A model generated the notes under the pieces. It was not told where the DNA came from and ran no database searches. It was given only the letters and a program-made list of their open reading frames with translations. Below are positions 24,502 to 32,444 of a DNA stretch of 64,000 nt, in pieces; the stretch's first letter is position 1, and each line of letters starts with the position of its first letter. The DNA is from Sulfurospirillum diekertiae (GTDB lineage Bacteria > Campylobacterota > Campylobacteria > Campylobacterales > Sulfurospirillaceae): NCBI RefSeq assembly GCF_002162315.1, contig NZ_CP021416.1, positions 930,001-994,000 on the forward strand. The letters are read 5' to 3'. The position numbers and the translations under genes are program-made.

Positions 24502-24519
24502 TTTAACATTAATTTAACA
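24502..24519. promoter_or_regulatory. Tandem TTTAACA repeats upstream of nosZ
   Basis: Two direct TTTAACA hexamer-like repeats begin 11 bp apart (24502 and 24513), one helical turn, as expected for an OmpR-type regulator. They are about 85-115 bp upstream of the nosZ start. The adjacent two-component genes make binding by their regulator plausible but unproven. Confidence 0.35.
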
Positions 24520-24613
24520 CTTTAAGTTGACTATGGAATTCTATAATAGAGTTAGTTTCTTTTCAGTCGCTAGAATTTTATGTGTTAAAAATATGGCATA
24601 ACAGGCATATTTT

Positions 24614-26260
24614 TTATAGGTTATTGGAGTAAAAAGGCAGTAAAATACTAAATTGTGCACCATCATTGGTGTTTTTAGCGTTTATTATTCCATGAAATTG
24701 ATTTTCTATAATTAATTTTGACATATAAAGACCAATTCCAGTAGATAACTTATTTTTATTACTATGAAAAGGTTTGAAAATATCATCAATTAAAGGAGTT
24801 TGAATGCCTCCCGCATTATCTGTAATGGTTAGGATAACAAATTTGTCTGAATTCTCGAGTGAAATTTGAATAAAAGGATGTTTGATTTCGGAAATTTTAA
24901 TAACATCAATGGTGTTTTGTATAATCGATAAGATAACTTGAGAAAGGCTATTGGAATTGCCAAAAATATTCATTGTTGAGTCAATTTGCTGAATAAGTTT
25001 AATTTGATAAAGTTTTAATGAAGATTCAAGAAGTACAAGAGTCTGTTTAATGGAGATGATAGGATTAAAAATAGTGTTATCAACGTGTTTATAAAAATTT
25101 TCAAAATTTGTAATGGTTTCTGACATAAATTGAATAATTTCTTCATTTTTAGCAGTTTCTTCCATCAACTCAGGGTCAGTGATTTTTTTTCTGATGTACA
25201 TACAATTAAAACTGAGTTGAGCAAGTGGTTGTCTCCACTGATGCGCTATAATAGCAATCATCTCACCGAGTGCTGCAAATTTAGCCTGTTGCATCATAAT
25301 TTTATCTTTGAGAATTTCTTTAGAAATATCTTGCATACTGATGATGAGCATACTCTTTTCTTCACCACTAATACCAAATGAAATTCTAATAGGGAAGACA
25401 TGCCCTGTTTTATTGACGGCTTTAATTTCTCGTACTTCTTCTTTATTTTCAATCTCGAGGATTTTTTTAAAATTTAAAACACCTTCTTGGTCGACAGGAA
25501 GAGATTCTTTTGAAATTATTTTTTGAAAAAATTGTTCACCAATGATTTCTTGTTTGGTATAACCAAAGATTTTTTCTGCCATATGATTATAGGTTTGCAC
25601 ATTGAGCCTTGAATCCAGTGTGACAATAGCATTTGTATTAGACTCAATAATAGTATTAGCATAATCATGCTGTCTAATAAGCTCTTTCGTCACTTCAATG
25701 ATTTTTTTCGAGGCAGGTCTAAAAATAAAGATTGCTTCAAAAAAAAGTGTTACAAGCGTAAAAATAAAAATAAAAAATTCGACATTTTTTAATTTTATGG
25801 TATTTGACTCCGTTGTAGCAACATAGATTGCGGTTGCTAAGTCTAAATTTTCCAACAGCTTTTGAGAGTTTTGTAAGATATATGTTAAGCTTCTTCCATC
25901 ACGATTTTCTTCAAAACGCTTTGCATGATATAAATAAGTTCTGATATTTTTATCTAATAAAAACGGTTCTTCAAAATAGATTTTTTTTAATTCATTTGAC
26001 ATAGGAAAAGAAAGGAGTAAATTATGAGAGTCTTCCATAAGTGCAATATTTGTTCGTAAATTTTCTGTTTTATAATAAATGGCGTATAAAGCAATTTGTT
26101 GAGAAAGCATACCTTGTTTACTACTAAGATTAATCGTTTTTCCATCGTTTGATTGACTACTAATAAGATGATTCAGATTATAATAAGCCAAAATGGAGAG
26201 TAACGCTATAAGTGAGAGTGCAGTAATATATCGTTTCGTAAAGCTGATAGTTTCGACCAT
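24614..26260 (-). CDS. PAS-containing sensor histidine kinase next to nosZ
   Basis: 548 residues. TM1 at about 13-32; a periplasmic helical domain starting 'SKQGMLSQQIALYAIYY', similar to the PilJ/NIT-type sensor of NarX-like proteins; TM2 at about 160-180. A PAS/PAC domain follows ('IIESNTNAIVTLDSRLNVQTYNHMAEKIFGYTKQE'). The HisKA-like region has 'AIIAHQWRQPLAQL' (His near 340), and the HATPase has 'DNAGGI' and 'STGIGLYMSK'. The response-regulator gene is divergent. The periplasmic domain type suggests sensing of nitrate, nitrite or another small N-oxide; the location suggests nos control. Both are inference. Confidence 0.8.
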   Translation of the reverse strand: MVETISFTKRYITALSLIALLSILAYYNLNHLISSQSNDGKTINLSSKQGMLSQQIALYAIYYKTENLRTNIALMEDSHNLLLSFPMSNELKKIYFEEPFLLDKNIRTYLYHAKRFEENRDGRSLTYILQNSQKLLENLDLATAIYVATTESNTIKLKNVEFFIFIFTLVTLFFEAIFIFRPASKKIIEVTKELIRQHDYANTIIESNTNAIVTLDSRLNVQTYNHMAEKIFGYTKQEIIGEQFFQKIISKESLPVDQEGVLNFKKILEIENKEEVREIKAVNKTGHVFPIRISFGISGEEKSMLIISMQDISKEILKDKIMMQQAKFAALGEMIAIIAHQWRQPLAQLSFNCMYIRKKITDPELMEETAKNEEIIQFMSETITNFENFYKHVDNTIFNPIISIKQTLVLLESSLKLYQIKLIQQIDSTMNIFGNSNSLSQVILSIIQNTIDVIKISEIKHPFIQISLENSDKFVILTITDNAGGIQTPLIDDIFKPFHSNKNKLSTGIGLYMSKLIIENQFHGIINAKNTNDGAQFSILLPFYSNNL

Positions 26261-26373
26261 TGAAAATTTCCTTATGAGACCAATATGACGAGGTACGCTT
26301 GGGAATTATAGCTTTCTTTTAGATAAAAAAGTGTTACAATTGCCAGAAGCAAGATTAAAAATGGAGGGGATTT

Positions 26374-27063
26374 TTGTTAGATAAATATGAATTTGTTTTA
26401 AAAAATAGTTCGTTATTACTTGCTGAAGATGAAAAAAATCTTAGGGATAGTTTTGCAAAAGTTTTATTATTGTATGTTGACAAAGTCTATATAGCGTCTG
26501 ATGGAGAAGAAGCCTTAGCACTTTACAATCAGCATCATCCTGATATTGTTATTACGGATGTTAAAATGCCTAAATTAAATGGACTTGAGTTAATCAAGCT
26601 CATTAGGAAAGACAATCATACTATACCTATTATTGTTACAAGTGCCTATACCGATAAAGATTTTTTATTAGAATCTATCAAACTTTTATTGGTCGATTAT
26701 GTTGTTAAGCCGATTAAAGAAGGAGATTTAACAAGACTCTTAGAAAGCAGTGCAAGTATTTTACTTGAAAAATCAAAAACTATTGTCAAAATTAACGATA
26801 CAAATTTTTATGACTATACGAATAAAACTTTTTTACAAGACAACATCTCCATTACATTAACACAAAAGGAAGTAGAATTTATTGAAATCTTATTGGCACA
26901 TAAAGGCAATTTAGTGACACGGCAAATCCTCGAAGATAAGCTTTATATTTATGAAGAAGCCCCTCCTTCTGCGCTTAAAAACCTTGTTTTTAAATTACGC
27001 AAAAAAATAACCAATGATGTCATTAAAACAATCGGTAATCTAGGGTATGCGATTAAAGATTAA
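26374..27063 (+). CDS. OmpR-family response regulator
   Basis: 229 residues from TTG 26374, with a strong GGAGGGGA Shine-Dalgarno that supports this start. Receiver domain with 'AEDE' acidic pocket, phospho-acceptor Asp62 in 'VITDVKMPK', and Lys in 'YVVKPI'. C-terminal winged helix with 'LTQKEVEFIEILLAHKGNLVTRQILEDKLY' and 'LKNLVFKLRKKI', as in OmpR/PhoB proteins. It forms a divergent pair with the kinase at 24614. Likely targets include the nosZ promoter and the cytochrome gene directly downstream; not shown. Confidence 0.85.
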   Translation: MLDKYEFVLKNSSLLLAEDEKNLRDSFAKVLLLYVDKVYIASDGEEALALYNQHHPDIVITDVKMPKLNGLELIKLIRKDNHTIPIIVTSAYTDKDFLLESIKLLLVDYVVKPIKEGDLTRLLESSASILLEKSKTIVKINDTNFYDYTNKTFLQDNISITLTQKEVEFIEILLAHKGNLVTRQILEDKLYIYEEAPPSALKNLVFKLRKKITNDVIKTIGNLGYAIKD

Positions 27064-27169
27064 AAGATTGTTTTTTCATTAAGCGACTAAAAAGAAACTC
27101 GCACTGTTATAAAATGTCACTCTATTATTAGATATACATTAAAATATTAAGCAATGGAGGGACTTAAGA

Positions 27170-27466
27170 ATGAAAAAGGTAGCGTGTATGCTCATATCCG
27201 TAGCTGCAGTATCTCTGATGGCTGCAGATGGAGAAGCTATATACAAAAGTAAATGCTTTTCATGTCATGGTGACAAGGCTTCAAAAGCTGCATTAAACAA
27301 ATCGCAAATTATTGCGGGGTGGGATGTCTCAAAAATTGTAGGTTCAGTCAATGGCTATAAAAATGGCGAAGGCGGTCCTATGAAAAATGTTATGAAACCT
27401 ATCGCGACAGCATTAAGTGATGATGATTTGAAAGCAGTTGCAACAGCAATAGCTTCTTATAAATAG
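27170..27466 (+). CDS. Small periplasmic class I cytochrome c
   Basis: 98 residues. Sec signal peptide ('CMLISVAAVSLMAADGE'), heme motif 'CFSCHGDKASK', Met ligand candidate in 'GGPMKNVMKPIA', and C-terminal helix 'DDDLKAVATAIASYK'. It resembles cytochrome c553-type soluble carriers of Campylobacterota. It precedes the petABC genes and is followed by its own hairpin, so it probably shuttles electrons from the bc complex to terminal reductases such as NosZ. Confidence 0.85.
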   Translation: MKKVACMLISVAAVSLMAADGEAIYKSKCFSCHGDKASKAALNKSQIIAGWDVSKIVGSVNGYKNGEGGPMKNVMKPIATALSDDDLKAVATAIASYK

Positions 27467-27476
27467 TGATATTAAT

Positions 27477-27512
27477 AAGGATTATAGCGATAGAAATATC
27501 GCAACAATCCTT
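27477..27512 (+). terminator. Hairpin after the cytochrome c gene
   Basis: Arms AAGGATT (27477-27483) and AATCCTT (27506-27512), with an inner stem GCGAT/ATCGC. No strong T-run. Probably a weak terminator or processing stem between the cytochrome gene and petA. Confidence 0.45.
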
Positions 27513-27575
27513 CTGCGTGTTACATGAACTTGTATATAACTCTCAATTTTGAATACTACACGAAAGGAACAAAGA

Positions 27576-28082
27576 ATGGCTGTTGAGCAAAGCAGAAGAG
27601 ACTTTATAGGCATGGCATTCGGCGGTTTTGCAGCAGCAGGTGGCATCATAGCCCTTGGTGCTATGAAAAAGACTTGGGATCCACTTCCAAGCGTACAATC
27701 TGCTGGATTCATCACCGTTGATCTCTCTCCGATGAAAGAGGGCGAAGTCCAAACGATCCAATGGAGGGGCAAACCGATTTTCATTTTGAAAAAAAGTGCG
27801 GATATGCCCAAAAATGAGAAACGTGACATCACGACAGGTGGCAGTACCTATGCCGTGATGATAGGACTTTGTACCCACTTAGGATGTATCCCAACATGGA
27901 TGCCGGCAACGAAACAATTTAAGTGCGCCTGTCATGGTGGAGAGTTTGATGCAAGTGGTATCAATACGTTTGGACCACCGCCAAGACCAATGGACATTCC
28001 TCCTTTTAAAATAGACGGAGCAAAACTTGTTCTTGGTGAAGAAGGACCAGAGTATAAAAAACTTGTTCCTAAGAAAGCGTAA
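27576..28082 (+). CDS. petA: Rieske iron-sulfur subunit of the cytochrome bc complex
   Basis: 168 residues from ATG 27576 (GAAAGGAAC upstream; an upstream ATG at 27549 lacks an RBS). Twin-arginine signal/anchor 'SRRDFIGMAFGGFAAAGG'. Rieske cluster motifs 'CTHLGCIP' and 'CACHGGEFD' supply two Cys and two His ligands plus the disulfide Cys. It is the first subunit of the quinol:cytochrome c oxidoreductase; petB starts 11 nt downstream. Confidence 0.93.
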   Translation: MAVEQSRRDFIGMAFGGFAAAGGIIALGAMKKTWDPLPSVQSAGFITVDLSPMKEGEVQTIQWRGKPIFILKKSADMPKNEKRDITTGGSTYAVMIGLCTHLGCIPTWMPATKQFKCACHGGEFDASGINTFGPPPRPMDIPPFKIDGAKLVLGEEGPEYKKLVPKKA

Positions 28083-28093
28083 AGGAGACAAAC

Positions 28094-29359
28094 GTGGCAG
28101 AAATTAGAAAAGCGACAGGCTTTATCGATTGGCTCGATCAGCGATTAGCAGTGAATAAGTTCATCAAAGTCATGATGACAGAGTATTGGATTCCTAAAAA
28201 CATCAACTTCCTTTGGGCAATGGGTGTTGTGTTGATGGTTCTTTTTATGGTTCTGATTGTTTCGGGAATCTTCCTTTTAATGTACTACAAACCCGACATT
28301 AAACTCGCATTTGATAGTGTTAACTATACGATTATGCAAGAGGTAGAGTACGGCTGGTTATGGCGTCATATGCACGGTGTTGCAGCGTCTGCTATTTTCC
28401 TTGTCATTTACATTCACATGTTTACGGGTATCTATTACGGTTCGTATAAAAAAGGCCGTGAGGTTATTTGGCTTACGGGTATGGCACTTTTTGGTATGTT
28501 CTCAGCTGAAGCGTTCAGTGGATACATGCTTCCATGGGGACAAATGAGCTACTGGGCAGCCCAAGTTATTACCAACCTTTTTGGCGGTATTCCTGTCATT
28601 GGTGATGCTTTGGTTATTTGGATCAGAGGGGACTTCTTAGTTGCAGATGCAACCTTAACACGTTTTTTCATGTTACATGTACTCCTCCTTCCATTGGTTA
28701 TTCTTTTACTTATTGCCGTTCACTTCTACTCTTTAAGAATGCCTCACGTCAATAACCAAGATTCTGAAGAGTTCGATTTTGATGTTGAATCTAAAAAATA
28801 CCTTGATGGTAAAAAAGTTGAATCTAAAGTGGTACCTTTCTGGCCAGTGTTCCTCTCCAAAGATTTCTTTGTTGTAGGGGTTGCCCTTACCATTTTCTTC
28901 TATCTTGTCTGTTTCCATTTTGACTTTGCCATGGATCCTATTAACTTTGAGCCAGCTAACAATATGAAAACACCTCCGCACATCTACCCTGAGTGGTACT
29001 TCTTGTGGAGTTATGAAGTGCTTCGTGGTTTCTTCTTTGATATTGCAGGTGTTCCTGCGATGAAAATTGGTTTAGCAGCGTTTGGTTTTGCGAACGTAAT
29101 CTTTATGCTTCTTCCATTCCTTGATAGAAATCCTATGCATACTGCACCAGCGCATAAACGTCCTGCGTTTTTCATCTGGTTCTGGTTACTCTTGATTGAC
29201 ATGATCGTTCTTACCGTTTATGGCAAACTACCACCAACAGGAAACAATGCATGGGTTGGCTTTGGTGCAACTATTGTCTTTCTTGCCTTGTTTATTCTGC
29301 TTCCAATTATCACGAAAATGGAAGCGAACTGTAAATGTAATAATGGAGGTTGCAAATGA
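28094..29359 (+). CDS. petB: Cytochrome b subunit of the bc complex
   Basis: 421 residues from GTG 28094, RBS AAAGGAGA. Heme-ligand helices: 'WRHMHGVAASAIFLVIYIHMF' and 'HVLLLPLVILLLIAVHFYSLR'. The quinone-site loop 'HIYPEWYFLW' (the PEWY motif of Qo) is intact. Full-length, fused N- and C-terminal cytochrome b as in bc1. A Cys-rich tail ('CKCNNGGCK') ends the protein, which is unusual for cytochrome b. Encoded between petA and petC. Confidence 0.95.
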   Translation: MAEIRKATGFIDWLDQRLAVNKFIKVMMTEYWIPKNINFLWAMGVVLMVLFMVLIVSGIFLLMYYKPDIKLAFDSVNYTIMQEVEYGWLWRHMHGVAASAIFLVIYIHMFTGIYYGSYKKGREVIWLTGMALFGMFSAEAFSGYMLPWGQMSYWAAQVITNLFGGIPVIGDALVIWIRGDFLVADATLTRFFMLHVLLLPLVILLLIAVHFYSLRMPHVNNQDSEEFDFDVESKKYLDGKKVESKVVPFWPVFLSKDFFVVGVALTIFFYLVCFHFDFAMDPINFEPANNMKTPPHIYPEWYFLWSYEVLRGFFFDIAGVPAMKIGLAAFGFANVIFMLLPFLDRNPMHTAPAHKRPAFFIWFWLLLIDMIVLTVYGKLPPTGNNAWVGFGATIVFLALFILLPIITKMEANCKCNNGGCK

Positions 29360-30225
29360 GAGAGTTAAAAATATTAGCCGTTGTAATCTTCTTTACAGCC
29401 GTTGTGTATTGGGGCGTAGAACCTTTTGCTCATTCCCAAATGCACCCTCATGTTGCTCCTGCAGATTTTGCGTTTAAAGATCTCGGTGCCTCTGATAAAA
29501 AAGGTGATGCCACCAAAGGTGCTGAAACCTTTTTAAGTGCTGGATGTACGGGGTGTCATGGTATTGCTTCTCAAGGAATGCCAGCTCCCATGGATAATGC
29601 AAGTGCTTCTGCAACGTTTGGTGTTGTTCCTCCAGATCTTAGCACAGCAGGTGCTTTATACGATAAAAACTTCCTTGTGGCACTGATTAAAAACCCAACG
29701 AAGGCACTTAACGTTGAACATAAGTTTAATGAGACACGTCCTCATCCAATGATCCAATTCTTTGGTTTGGGTGGAGACTTAGATCAAGAAGTCGCAGATA
29801 TTGTTGCGTATCTTCAAAGTATTGCGCCTGTCGCTCCAATGGATGATAAAAAAGTCTTTGCTGATGCATGCCAACGATGCCATGATATGAAGTATGACAA
29901 AATCATGAGTACTACGGATAAAGATGCTTTAAAAGCGTATATGGGAACCATTCCTCCTGATCTTTCAATGATGATTCGCTCTAAAGGTGCTGAGTATCTT
30001 ACAACATTCATTAACAACCCACAAAAACAACTAGCAGGTACGTCTATGCCTCGCGTTGGGTTGAGTGAAAAAGCTCAAAACCAAGTGATCACGTATATGG
30101 AAAAAGTGGGCGACAGCAAAAAAGCTGAAAGAGACGATCTTGGGTATAAACTCATTGGTTATATGGCGCTCTTTACACTACTCGCTTATCTTTGGAAAGT
30201 CAAAATCTGGAGAGAAGTTCACTAG
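29356..30225 (+). CDS. petC: Diheme cytochrome c subunit of the bc complex
   Basis: 289 residues from ATG 29356 (GGAGG 6 nt upstream), overlapping the petB stop. N-terminal signal anchor, then two cytochrome c domains with 'CTGCHGIASQ' and 'CQRCHDMKYD', and a C-terminal membrane helix ('YKLIGYMALFTLLAYLW'). This diheme form replaces cytochrome c1 in Campylobacterota. It passes electrons from the Rieske centre to soluble cytochromes. Confidence 0.92.
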   Translation: MRELKILAVVIFFTAVVYWGVEPFAHSQMHPHVAPADFAFKDLGASDKKGDATKGAETFLSAGCTGCHGIASQGMPAPMDNASASATFGVVPPDLSTAGALYDKNFLVALIKNPTKALNVEHKFNETRPHPMIQFFGLGGDLDQEVADIVAYLQSIAPVAPMDDKKVFADACQRCHDMKYDKIMSTTDKDALKAYMGTIPPDLSMMIRSKGAEYLTTFINNPQKQLAGTSMPRVGLSEKAQNQVITYMEKVGDSKKAERDDLGYKLIGYMALFTLLAYLWKVKIWREVH

Positions 30226-30241
30226 AACTTTTAGTACATCT

Positions 30242-30280
30242 AACGCCACCTTTCCGGGTATCTATTAAGGTGGCGTTTTT
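30242..30280 (+). terminator. Intrinsic terminator of petABC
   Basis: Arms AACGCCACCTT and AAGGTGGCGTT (11 bp perfect) around a 14-nt loop, followed by a T-rich tract. It lies 17 nt after the petC stop. Confidence 0.88.
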
Positions 30281-30301
30281 ACTTGTTTAAGGAATGCTTT
30301 C

Positions 30302-30754
30302 ATGTCTACTAAAGCTAGTCCATACTTTTTAAATCTTAAAAGCGTATTCTGCGATAATATGAATCAATATGCCTTTATAAAACACTATACCACGAATGAA
30401 GTGCTTTATCAACAAGGTGATGTGCCCTTTAACCTTTATATCTTTATTTCTGGACAGTTGAAAATATTGAACAAAACACAACAAATGATGCACTGTTCTG
30501 TTGGTGAATTTATAGGGGCACATGCTAATTTTGCCAATATTTGTTATCCTGAAACTGTCAAATTTCTTTCAGCTGGGCAAATTTTAGTCATTCAATTTGA
30601 TTATTTTAAAGAAAGAATAGTGCACTATCCAATACTTTTTGGAAAGATTATTGAAGGATTACTTCAAAAACAAAAAATTATAACCAATATCTCTGATCAA
30701 CAATTTTCACATGTCTTAATTAATTCATACCCTGCTAAGAGTGGTCATCTTTGA
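30302..30754 (+). CDS. Crp/Fnr-like cyclic-nucleotide-binding-fold protein lacking the HTH
   Basis: 150 residues. The cNMP-binding jelly-roll is recognisable ('EVLYQQGDVPFNLYIFISGQLKIL', 'GEFIGAHANFANICYPETVKFLSAGQILVIQF'), and it continues into the start of the dimerisation helix. It ends where a Crp/Fnr protein would begin its DNA-binding domain; no HTH is encoded in any frame that I can see downstream. It may be a truncated regulator or a stand-alone sensor. Single gene after the petABC terminator. Confidence 0.55.
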   Translation: MSTKASPYFLNLKSVFCDNMNQYAFIKHYTTNEVLYQQGDVPFNLYIFISGQLKILNKTQQMMHCSVGEFIGAHANFANICYPETVKFLSAGQILVIQFDYFKERIVHYPILFGKIIEGLLQKQKIITNISDQQFSHVLINSYPAKSGHL

Positions 30755-30913
30755 TGCTCTTATCCCTTCGTGAAAATTCTTCGTATAAGTGATTTTATGA
30801 TCAAAAGTAGCGCAGAAAGAGATATGTATTTTTGAAGATTATAAGGTGATTTGTAAACTTGATATTACAAAATATATGAAGGTAATATGAAACCTTACTA
30901 AAGGGAGTGAATA

Positions 30914-31123
30914 ATGGCTAGTTGCATACAACCCTCCAAGCCAAGGAAGAAAAGAGCAAGTGTTTTTGATGTCTATAAAGACCAAATCATTGAAATGTTA
31001 AGTTATAAAAGTAGTGTGCCTTTTATTGCAAAAGAAATTAATAGAGAAGGTAAAGTGAATGTGAGTTCTGCTGGACTCATGGCTTATATTAAGCGAGAAA
31101 ATTTGATGCCAACTGGAATATAA
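30914..31123 (+). CDS. Small HTH-like protein
   Basis: 69 residues, RBS AAAGGGAG. Basic N-terminus ('KPRKKRASVFDVYKDQIIEML'), then 'SVPFIAKEINREGKVNVSSAGLMAYIKRENL', a helix-turn-helix-like pattern seen in small plasmid DNA-binding proteins. No defined family. It is isolated from its neighbours and may regulate the adjacent sensory genes. Confidence 0.5.
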   Translation: MASCIQPSKPRKKRASVFDVYKDQIIEMLSYKSSVPFIAKEINREGKVNVSSAGLMAYIKRENLMPTGI

Positions 31124-31215
31124 AAAAAGATATATGGTTAAGTGATAGTCTTGTTTTATGATCCATTTATGCCTATATAGTCTAACTTAAAAACATTATT
31201 ACAAAGAGGAAAGCT

Positions 31216-32421
31216 ATGTATAATTTTCAATTGTTATTGCATAATTATGCTTTTAATGAGAATGACGTACGTATTCTAAAAGAGCTTTCTCCTTTAGCTC
31301 GTACTAACGTTGATGATTTTTTGATCCTCTTTTATAAACGTATTTTTACATTTGAGCATGCTTCTCATTTCTTATCGAATGACACCATTATCCAACGTCA
31401 TCGTAGAAAAATTAGAGCATGGTTTTTGAGGTTGTTTAATGGCATTTACGATGAAGCTTACTTTGAGATGCTCCATCGAATCAGTCAAACACATGTACGT
31501 ATTGCCTTACCAAACCATTATGTCAATGCAGCGTTGCATGTTGTACGCTCTTTTTTACGAGAAATGCTCATTTCGCATCAGCGTATTGATGCCTTAAAAA
31601 GTGTGGACAAATTGATTGATATGCATATTGATGCACTGAGTGGAATTTATAATGCTACCGAACAAACAGATATTCTCAAAACGATTAAAACTATCCATCA
31701 ATCCCTTCATAAAGAGGGCAAAGGGGTTATTCCCTATGTTCAGCCAATTTTTAATACCCGTACTTTACAGTTAGATAAGTATGAATGTTTGATGCGAATT
31801 AAAGATGTGAACGAAATCATCTTGCCGTTTAAATTTATTGAAATAGCTCAGAAAACAGGTCTTTATTGCGACCTTAGTCGATTGATGATGAGTAAAGTAT
31901 TGGACTTTTTTTCAGAGCGGGAAGAAGCATTTAATATTAACCTCAGTTTTGAAGATGTTAATGAATATATGACGAAAGATTTTTTAGAAAAGCGATTAAG
32001 TACATTTACTAGACCAAGCCGCATTACCTTTGAAATTTTAGAATCTCAATCCTTTGATAATACAAAAGCACTTGAAGAATTTATTGTGATGGTGAGATCG
32101 TATGGGTGTCAGATCGCAATTGATGATTTTGGAACAGGATTTTCCAATTTCGATCATATTTTATCTTTATCTCCCAATAGTTTAAAAATAGATGGTTCAT
32201 TGATTAAAGATATTGACCATAATACGATGCACTATGATATTGTTGAAAACATTCACCACTTAGCGCATAAATTGGGCATTGCGACAGTCGCTGAATATGT
32301 CCATTCCAAAGCTGTTTTACAGAAAGTTCAAGCCATTGGTATAGATTACGCGCAAGGGTTTTATTTGGGGATACCACAAGAAATAGGAACCATTACATGT
32401 AAAACTTCTAATAGTAATTGA
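31216..32421 (+). CDS. Globin-coupled sensor with EAL phosphodiesterase domain
   Basis: 401 residues. Residues about 5-155 form a protoglobin-like sensor domain; 'HVRIALPNHYVNAALHVV' contains the pattern around the proximal heme His in globin-coupled sensors. Residues about 170-395 form an EAL domain with variant 'ECLMRI' (Glu retained), 'NINLSFEDV' (Asn), 'FEILES' (Glu), 'IAIDDFGTGFSN' (the Asp pair) and 'LKIDGSLIKD' (Lys/Asp), so the phosphodiesterase site looks intact. It probably couples O2 or NO binding to cyclic-di-GMP breakdown. Confidence 0.85.
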   Translation: MYNFQLLLHNYAFNENDVRILKELSPLARTNVDDFLILFYKRIFTFEHASHFLSNDTIIQRHRRKIRAWFLRLFNGIYDEAYFEMLHRISQTHVRIALPNHYVNAALHVVRSFLREMLISHQRIDALKSVDKLIDMHIDALSGIYNATEQTDILKTIKTIHQSLHKEGKGVIPYVQPIFNTRTLQLDKYECLMRIKDVNEIILPFKFIEIAQKTGLYCDLSRLMMSKVLDFFSEREEAFNINLSFEDVNEYMTKDFLEKRLSTFTRPSRITFEILESQSFDNTKALEEFIVMVRSYGCQIAIDDFGTGFSNFDHILSLSPNSLKIDGSLIKDIDHNTMHYDIVENIHHLAHKLGIATVAEYVHSKAVLQKVQAIGIDYAQGFYLGIPQEIGTITCKTSNSN

Positions 32422-32444
32422 AAATTGATATGAAAGGTTATTGA

